A DNA stretch of 64,000 nt from JACKHA01 sp041401985 (lineage in GTDB: Bacteria > Planctomycetota > Phycisphaerae > Phycisphaerales > UBA1924), in NCBI GenBank assembly GCA_041401985.1, contig JAWKTE010000008.1, positions 124,001-188,000 on the forward strand, given 5' to 3'. The translations under genes were made by a program, and so were the position numbers. Shown piece after piece: positions 58,601 through 64,000 of this stretch (position 1 is its first letter; each line of letters starts with the position of its first letter). A model generated the notes under the pieces. The model was not told the DNA's origin. It worked only from the letters and a program-made list of their open reading frames with translations, and did not search any database.

Positions 58601-58634
58601 AGCCCCGGTGCGAGCCGGGGCTTTTTCGTTTTCA
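58601..58634 (+). terminator. Intrinsic terminator after the ClpP-like pair
   Basis: AGCCCCGG (58601-58608) and CCGGGGCT (58615-58622), loop TGCGAG, then CTTTTTCGTTTTC. Confidence 0.88.
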
Positions 58635-58640
58635 TTGGGG

Positions 58641-58782
58641 AACGCGAAGGGCGCGAAGGACGCGAAGGGCGTGGCGGGATTGGAGTTTCGAGGATCGAGG
58701 CTTGGACTTGGCGCAGCGGCGGCGGGTGTGGCCTGCGTTTCATCGTCGGTCGGCTCATCGCGGCCTTCGCGTCCTTCGCGTT
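58641..58782. repeat. CGCGAAGG inverted repeat, locus 2
   Basis: Left part 58641-58670 (AACGCGAAGG, GCGCGAAGGA, CGCGAAGGGC) faces right part 58759-58782 (CGCGGCCTTCGCG, TCCTTCGCGTT). Relative of 20414-20551 with one more unit on the left; pairing is good but not perfect. Confidence 0.78.
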
Positions 58783-58867
58783 CCACGCATTGCGGTTTGG
58801 GCGGCGCACGCCGCCGGCCGCACCGTGCTGCCAGCACGCGCCGAGGGCCGGCGTCTACCATCGCCCC

Positions 58868-60652
58868 ATGACCACTGCAACGACCAAGGGCGGGCCGGCG
58901 GGGGCCGGCGGAACGGGCTTCGTGCCGGCGGACCTGGACGCTTCGGCGTTCGAGGCGGTCTCGCCGCTGGTGGCGGCGCTGCTCAGCCGACCGGTCAAGA
59001 CGCTGGCGCAGTTCGAGACCTGGCTGCTGGACCGCAGCGAACTCGACGCGGCGTGCAGCGAGTCGCGGGCCAACCTCTACATCGCCATGACCTGCGACAC
59101 GGGCGACAAGGCCAAGGCCGAGGCGTACACGGCGTACATCGAGAACGTGGCCCCGAAGCTCGAGCCGCTCAAGTTCGAACTCGACGAGCGTCAGGCGGGG
59201 CTGGCGAAGTTGTACGGCGGGCCGATGGTCGGGCCCGGCGGACGCCTGGAAGTCGTGACGCGCGACGTGACGGCCGACGTGGAGATGTTCCGGGCCGAGA
59301 ACGTGCCGCTCAACACGCAGCTGGAGACGCTGGGGCAGAAGTACCAGACGCTGATCGGGGCGATGTCGGTGGAGTTCGACGGGCAGGAGCGGACGCTGCC
59401 GCAGATGGCCAGGTACCAGGAGGTGACCGACCGGTCGGTGCGGGAGGCGGCGTGGCGGGCGGTCGCGGAGCGTCGGCTGAAGGACCGGGGGGCGATCGAC
59501 GAGATCTACGACAAGCAGATCGGGCTGCGCGACAAGGTGGCCAAGAACGCGGGATTCAAGGACTTCGTGGGCTACGCGTTCAAGGAGAAACACCGGTTCG
59601 ATTACGCGCCCGCGGACTGCTTCAAGTTCCACGAGGCGGTGGCGAAGGTGGTCACGCCGTTCAACCGGCGGCTGGACGAGAAGCGCAAGAAGCAGATGGG
59701 GCTGACGAGCCTGCGCCCGTGGGACCTGGGGGTCGATCCGAAGGGGCGGGGGCCGCTGCGTCCGTTCGAGGGCGGGCGGGATCTTGTGACGCGCAGCCGC
59801 AAGGTGTTCGCGAAGATGGACGCGCGCCTGGCGATGATGTTCGAGCGTCTGGGCGACGGGTCGAACACGCGCGGGCCGGAGGGGGGCGAGAGCCTGGACC
59901 TGGATTCGCGCAAGGGCAAGGCCCCGGGCGGGTACCAGTACATGCGGGACCGGCGTCGCCAGCCGTTCATCTTCATGAACGCGGCCGGCCTGCACCGCGA
60001 CGTGGAGACGATGGTGCACGAGGCTGGGCACGCGTTCCACTCGATGCTGTGCGAGTCCGAGCCGCTGGTGCACTATCGGCACAGCCCGATCGAGTTCGCC
60101 GAGGTGGCATCGATGTCGATGGAACTGCTTTCGATGCGCCACTGGGGCGGGGACGGGTCGTTCTATGCCGATGCGGGCGACCTGGCCCGGGCCCAGCGGA
60201 AGCAGTTGGAAGGCTCGGTGTCGCTGCTGGCGTGGATCGCGACGATCGACGCGTTCCAGCACTGGGTGTACTCGAACCCGGGGCACACGCGGGTCGAGCG
60301 CGAGGCGTTCTGGCTGGAACTCGACCGCAAGTTCGGGGGCGATGTCGAGTGGATCGGGCTTGACCCGTTCCGGCGCTCGGTGTGGCACCGCCAGCCGCAC
60401 CTGTTCCTGCACCCGTTCTATTACATCGAGTACGGGATCGCGCAGCTCGGCTCGCTGCAGCTGTGGCTGATGGGGCTGGAAAAGGGCGAGGACGCGGCGA
60501 TCGAGGCGTACATCCGGGGCCTGTCGCTGGGCGGGTCGAGGCCGCTGCCGGAACTGTTCCGGGCGTCGGGCCTGGCGTTCGACTTCGGCGAGGGGATGTT
60601 CCGGAAAGTCGTGGAGCGGGTGGAGCGGGAACTGGAGAAGTTGCCGGAGTGA
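58868..60652 (+). CDS. pepF: M3-family oligoendopeptidase (PepF-like)
   Basis: 594 residues. The zinc-peptidase motif HEAGHAFHS is at about 383-391, with the third ligand Glu in SPIEFAEVASMSMELLSM about 25 residues on. The N-terminal helical part has LLDRSELDAACSESRANLYI and VTRDVTADVEMFRAENVPLN, and the C-terminal part has HPFYYIEYGIAQLGSLQLWL, typical of oligoendopeptidase F. No signal peptide, so cytosolic peptide turnover. The ATG at 58868 has a weak ribosome-binding site; the upstream frame crosses a repeat. Confidence 0.93.
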   Translation: MTTATTKGGPAGAGGTGFVPADLDASAFEAVSPLVAALLSRPVKTLAQFETWLLDRSELDAACSESRANLYIAMTCDTGDKAKAEAYTAYIENVAPKLEPLKFELDERQAGLAKLYGGPMVGPGGRLEVVTRDVTADVEMFRAENVPLNTQLETLGQKYQTLIGAMSVEFDGQERTLPQMARYQEVTDRSVREAAWRAVAERRLKDRGAIDEIYDKQIGLRDKVAKNAGFKDFVGYAFKEKHRFDYAPADCFKFHEAVAKVVTPFNRRLDEKRKKQMGLTSLRPWDLGVDPKGRGPLRPFEGGRDLVTRSRKVFAKMDARLAMMFERLGDGSNTRGPEGGESLDLDSRKGKAPGGYQYMRDRRRQPFIFMNAAGLHRDVETMVHEAGHAFHSMLCESEPLVHYRHSPIEFAEVASMSMELLSMRHWGGDGSFYADAGDLARAQRKQLEGSVSLLAWIATIDAFQHWVYSNPGHTRVEREAFWLELDRKFGGDVEWIGLDPFRRSVWHRQPHLFLHPFYYIEYGIAQLGSLQLWLMGLEKGEDAAIEAYIRGLSLGGSRPLPELFRASGLAFDFGEGMFRKVVERVERELEKLPE

Positions 60653-60703
60653 GAGCGACGGAGCGACAGAGTGACGCAGTGACGAAGTGACGAAGTGACG
60701 AAG
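60653..60703. repeat. Low-complexity tandem of GTGACGAA / GAGCGACGG units
   Basis: After the pepF stop the sequence runs AGCGACGGAGCGACAGAGTG, ACGCAGTGACGAAGTGACGA, AGTGACGAAGGG: about six 8-base units, three of them exactly GTGACGAA. Low complexity, no coding sense. Confidence 0.85.
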
Positions 60704-60850
60704 GGATGCAGAGAGCCCTGAGCGCGAGCTCAAGAGTCGGGCACGGGCACTCTTTGACGCGCGGTCGGAACCTTGGATTCCTCTCCCTCGGGCTCGGTGC
60801 TCCGGGTATGCTGGCGGCCTCGTGGAGGCCTGGCCGGGGCGGGGGGCGCG

Positions 60851-61726
60851 ATGGGTCCGGAAACAACTGGTCGATTGGTGGCGCTGGTGTTGGCCGGCGG
60901 CGTGGCGTCGGGCGCGCTGGGGCAGCCGGTGTCGTGCCTTGTGCTCGGGGGCGAGGGCGACGCGGTTCGCCCGCGGCTGGTTGAGGTCGATGGCGGGGCC
61001 ATCGCCGGGGGCGGGCTGCGGCTGGATGCCATTGCGGAGGCCGAGGGCTGGTTCGACCGGGCCTCGTGGGTCTATGGGCTGGGCGAGTTCGGGAGCGTGA
61101 ACTACTCGGCGGTGGTGGTGGAGCCCGCGGGCGGGGACGGCGGTGGGGCGGGCGAGGTGTGGGACGTGCATCCGCCGCGCGAGTTGCTGGCGGGCAGCCG
61201 GCTGGTGGCGTTCGGCGTCGATCGCGGCGAGCGCGAGGTCGTGCTCGAACAAGGTGAGTGGGCGTGGCTGTGCGACCGGGCGGGGTTCCAGGCCCCGGCC
61301 AATGGCGAGCGAGTGCGAGATGCCATCCAGGTGACGCGAGTCGAGTCGTGCCGCGTGCTGGTGCGCGGGGACTTGGGCGGCGGGCCGGGCGGCGGTGCGG
61401 GCGACGCATCCGGGGTCGCGACGACCAAGCGTGGCGAGCGGGTCGAGATCAGACCGCTGATGGACCCGACGGCCCTGGTGCCCGCGACGATCGTGCCGGT
61501 GCGGGTGTACGTCGAGGGCGACTCGGTCCCGGGGGGCGTGGTGACGGCGACGCACCTTGAGACGGGCGTGAGCCAGCGCGTGGTGGCCGACGACAAGGCG
61601 ATCGCGACGCTGCGGATCGATGTCGGCGGCGTGTGGCTGGTCGAGTTCCACGCGGTGCGGCGTGAGGGCGAAGCGCTCGTCGTGTACTCGGCGACGGTGC
61701 TGTTCGAGATGGGGGGTGGGGCGTGA
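60851..61726 (+). CDS. Exported DUF4198-like protein
   Basis: 291 residues with a signal peptide (GRLVALVLAGGVASGALGQ). Beta-rich mature part with VWDVHPPRELLAGSRLVAFG, IVPVRVYVEGDSVPGGVVTA, THLETGVSQRVVADDKAIAT and VGGVWLVEFHAVRREGEALV, similar to DUF4198 proteins (a beta-sandwich family often annotated near metal uptake genes, function not shown). Tail VYSATVLFEMGGGA. Overlaps the next gene start by four bases (GTGA). The ATG at 60851 was chosen because the signal peptide follows it. Confidence 0.68.
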   Translation: MGPETTGRLVALVLAGGVASGALGQPVSCLVLGGEGDAVRPRLVEVDGGAIAGGGLRLDAIAEAEGWFDRASWVYGLGEFGSVNYSAVVVEPAGGDGGGAGEVWDVHPPRELLAGSRLVAFGVDRGEREVVLEQGEWAWLCDRAGFQAPANGERVRDAIQVTRVESCRVLVRGDLGGGPGGGAGDASGVATTKRGERVEIRPLMDPTALVPATIVPVRVYVEGDSVPGGVVTATHLETGVSQRVVADDKAIATLRIDVGGVWLVEFHAVRREGEALVVYSATVLFEMGGGA

Positions 61727-64000
61727 GGCACTCGGAACGACGACTGCCCCCTCCGTCGGGCTCGCAAAGCCTCGTCCGACGCCTCCCCCGCACGCGGGGG
61801 AGGGGGGCGGGCGGGCTCGCGTTGCTCGCCTTCGCCCTTTCCGTGGTTTCGCACGCGACACTCGCGCTCGCGCAGACCTGGGAAGAACTCGGCCCCGCGC
61901 CCACGAGCGTGTCGGGCGGGTCGGCGGGGCGGGTGTCGTCGATCGCGTGCTCGCCCACCGACCCGGACCTGTACTACGTCGGGGCGGCCGACGGCGGGGT
62001 GTGGAAGACCACCGACGGCGGGCTGAACTGGACGCCGCTGACCGACCACATGCCCACGACCGCGATCGGCGCGGTCGAGATCGACCCGTTCGACGAGCGG
62101 ATCATCTACGCCGGCACGGGCGAGGCGAACTTCGCGAACCACTCGCGGTACGGGCTCGGCTTGCTGCGCTCGATGGACGCCGGGGCGACGTGGGAACTGC
62201 TCGCGGGCGAGACGTTCGCCGGGCGGTGCTTCTCGCGGATCGTGTGCGATCCGGCGACGCCGGGGGTGCTGTACGCGTCGATCACGCGCGCGGGCGGGTT
62301 CCCCGAACTGGCCGCGGCCCGTGGGCACCCGCAGGCCGAGAGCCCTCTGGGCGTCTTCCGCTCGGCGGATCGTGGCGAAACCTGGACCCGCCTGCCAGGC
62401 CTGCCGGAACTCTCGATCACGGACCTGGCGATCGACCCGTTCAACGCGAGCGTCTTGTACGCGGGCGTGGGGCGGATCTTCGGTTCGCCGGACAACGGCG
62501 TGTACAAGTCGAGCGACGCCGGGCAGACGTGGACGCGACTGAGCGGGGGTCTGCCGACGCAGGAACTCGGGCGGGTCACGCTGGCGGTGTCGCCGGATGA
62601 GCCGCAGACGCTGGTGACGCTGCTGACGCGCCCGTCGTCGCCGACGGGCGGCGGGGCTCAGTCGATCGGCGGGTACCGCTCGACCGATGGCGGGCAGACG
62701 TGGTCGGCATACGGCACGGTCAGCCAGTCGTCGTACGGATGGTACCTGTCGGTCGCCTCGATCCGTCCCGGCGCGCCGGGCACGGTGTTCTACGGCGGGC
62801 TGCTGATGAACCGGCAGATCGGCGGGCAGAGCGCGAGCGTGACGCCGCCGCACGTGGATATCCACGCGATCGAGTGGGACGCGGCCGGGCGGTTGCTCTC
62901 GGGCAACGATGGCGGCGTGCACCGGTCGGAGGATCTGGGCGCGAGTTGGACCAATTTGAACGTCGGGCTGGGGACGATCCAGTTCTACGCCGGCGTGTCG
63001 ACCCACCCGAGCGACGACGACTGGTTCGCGGGCGGCACGCAGGACAACGGCTCGAGCGTCCGGCGGAACGGGAACAACTCGTGGTCGCACGTGCTGGGCG
63101 GCGACGGCGGGTGGACCCAGACGTTCCTTGATGGCCTGGGGCGGGTCGTGGTGTTCGCCGAGTCGCAGGGCACGGGGAACCTCTCGCGTTCGACCAACGG
63201 CGGGATGTCGTTCCAGGGCGCGGGCGGCGGGCTGAGCGGGCGCAACTGCTTCCTGCCGCCGTACGTGGTCGATCCGAGCGACCCGCAGCGGCTGCTGTAC
63301 GCGACCGAGCGTGTGTTCGAGAGCACCAACGGCGGGACGCAGTGGGCGGCGCTGTCGGGCGATCTGACCGCGGGCGGGTCGGCGGCGATCCGGGCCTTGG
63401 CGATCGCGCCGTCTGACGCGCGGTTCGTGTACGCCGCGACCAACGACGGGCGGGTGCTGGCGTCGGGCGATAGTGGGGCGACGTTCGATCTGGTGATGGA
63501 GGATCATCCCGGCTGGCCGCGGGTCACGCGGGAACTCACGGTCCATCCGACCGAACCCGAGACGGTGTATCTGGCGGCGTCGGCGTTCGGCGCGGACCAG
63601 GTGCGCCGCTCGCGGGATGCGGGCCTGACCTGGGAGACGCTCGACGGCGATCTGCCGGATGTGCCCGTGAACGTTGTCGTCGCCGATGCTCGCTGCGAGA
63701 CGGAGGTGCTGTACGCCGGGACGGATTCGGGGGTGTTCCGGTCGCTCAACGGCGGGCGGAACTGGTACCGGTTCGGAGATGGGCCCAACGCCGTGGTGAT
63801 CGACCTGCGTCTGGAGGTTGAGGGCGGGCGCGAGCGCCTGGTGATCGGGACGCAGGGGCGGGGGCTGTGGCGGGCGGCGGTGGGGGGCGAGTGCTGGTGC
63901 CGCGCGGATCAGAACGGCGACGGGACGCTGAGCAACGACGACTTCTTTGCGTATCTGTCGGCCTACGCGGCGGGCGATCTGGCGGGCGCGGACCTGACAG
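61723..64000 (+). CDS. Secreted BNR/Vps10-type repeat protein with dockerin-like C-terminus (3' end outside the window)
   Basis: At least 759 codons from GTG at 61723, open to the right edge. A leader with basic n-region and hydrophobic GLALLAFALSVVSHATLALA is followed by TWEELGPAPTS. Many BNR-type repeats with the S-x-D-x-G-x-T-W Asp-box: KTTDGGLNWTPL, RSMDAGATWELL, RSADRGETWTRL, KSSDAGQTWTRL, RSTDGGQTWSAY, RSEDLGASWTNL, RSRDAGLTWETL, RSLNGGRNWYRF. It is therefore a sortilin-like multi-bladed propeller. After GTQGRGLWRAAVGGE it ends with CWCRADQNGDGTLSNDDFFA, a dockerin/EF-hand-like secretion tail of the Phycisphaerae. Coupled to the preceding gene by GTGA. A palindrome (CCTCCCCC...GGGGGAGG) lies in the leader codons. 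Confidence 0.85.
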   Translation, partial: MRHSERRLPPPSGSQSLVRRLPRTRGRGAGGLALLAFALSVVSHATLALAQTWEELGPAPTSVSGGSAGRVSSIACSPTDPDLYYVGAADGGVWKTTDGGLNWTPLTDHMPTTAIGAVEIDPFDERIIYAGTGEANFANHSRYGLGLLRSMDAGATWELLAGETFAGRCFSRIVCDPATPGVLYASITRAGGFPELAAARGHPQAESPLGVFRSADRGETWTRLPGLPELSITDLAIDPFNASVLYAGVGRIFGSPDNGVYKSSDAGQTWTRLSGGLPTQELGRVTLAVSPDEPQTLVTLLTRPSSPTGGGAQSIGGYRSTDGGQTWSAYGTVSQSSYGWYLSVASIRPGAPGTVFYGGLLMNRQIGGQSASVTPPHVDIHAIEWDAAGRLLSGNDGGVHRSEDLGASWTNLNVGLGTIQFYAGVSTHPSDDDWFAGGTQDNGSSVRRNGNNSWSHVLGGDGGWTQTFLDGLGRVVVFAESQGTGNLSRSTNGGMSFQGAGGGLSGRNCFLPPYVVDPSDPQRLLYATERVFESTNGGTQWAALSGDLTAGGSAAIRALAIAPSDARFVYAATNDGRVLASGDSGATFDLVMEDHPGWPRVTRELTVHPTEPETVYLAASAFGADQVRRSRDAGLTWETLDGDLPDVPVNVVVADARCETEVLYAGTDSGVFRSLNGGRNWYRFGDGPNAVVIDLRLEVEGGRERLVIGTQGRGLWRAAVGGECWCRADQNGDGTLSNDDFFAYLSAYAAGDLAGADLT

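Noticed and set aside
60653..60703. CRISPR-like array
   Set aside because: Units are 8 bases and contiguous with no spacers; no cas genes in the window.
1..64000. tRNA or rRNA genes
   Set aside because: No cloverleaf-like or rRNA-conserved stretch was noticed by eye; a tRNAscan/Infernal run would be needed to exclude them formally.

Overview
The window is very GC-rich (roughly 70% by eye), gene-dense chromosomal DNA from a bacterium that I place in the Planctomycetota, most likely class Phycisphaerae. The reasons are the mixture of housekeeping genes on both strands, secreted proteins that end in a short hydrophobic stretch plus an Arg cluster (a PxPA variant of PEP-CTERM tails), a secreted BNR/Vps10-type protein ending in a dockerin-like EF-hand segment, an AroD-AroE fusion, and many kinds of extragenic palindromes. 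This is inference from gene content. No rRNA or tRNA gene was recognised.

Layout. 1-6.6 kb (minus strand): partial Gfo/Idh/MocA oxidoreductase, thioredoxin, dihydropteroate synthase, a secreted Met-rich protein, two small unknowns and the E2 subunit of pyruvate dehydrogenase. 6.7-10.8 kb: DUF4340 protein, AIM24-family protein and two unknowns. 10.9-16.1 kb: two secreted amidohydrolase-like proteins, partly stripped of metal ligands. 16.2-24.3 kb: purC, a GH10-fold protein lacking catalytic Glu, mannose-1-phosphate guanylyltransferase, ruvA, aspS and a zinc-ribbon membrane protein. 24.4-32 kb: a GluR0-type glutamate-receptor/K+ channel, gyrA, a STAS protein, a PagL-like outer-membrane protein, a SlyX-like protein and aroDE. 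32.1-35.8 kb: two secreted PxPA-RRRR proteins, an ECF sigma/anti-sigma pair and a frameshifted DUF2256-DUF3253 gene.

35.8-41.2 kb is a manganese/zinc ABC importer (binding protein, ATPase, two permeases that each carry a DtxR-like C-terminal domain) with its DtxR/MntR-type regulator and a palindromic operator. 41.3-49.2 kb: HicBA-like pair, CoA-transferase subunit B, an ArsR-SRPBCC pair with its own operator, PPK2, a Lys-tailed NTF2-like protein, and an overlapping sugar-isomerase/oxidoreductase/membrane operon.

49.3-53.2 kb is the clear accessory region. An IS element sits at the foot of a three-copy palindrome cluster. Next comes the first 122 codons of a DNA methyltransferase, then a lower-GC two-gene module (putative restriction endonuclease plus alpha-type DNA methyltransferase), then what looks like the last codons of the interrupted methyltransferase. 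53.2-64 kb: lipoprotein, CCA-adding enzyme, two secreted ClpP/NfeD-like paralogues, an M3 oligopeptidase, a DUF4198-like protein and the start of a large BNR-repeat exoprotein.

The most striking non-genic signal is a set of dispersed hairpins (21.4, 25.6, 30.2, 32.0 and 50.4 kb). They share a conserved foot and most share a hexanucleotide loop, while their stem sequences change on both sides together. At least four other palindromic or dispersed repeat families lie between genes.
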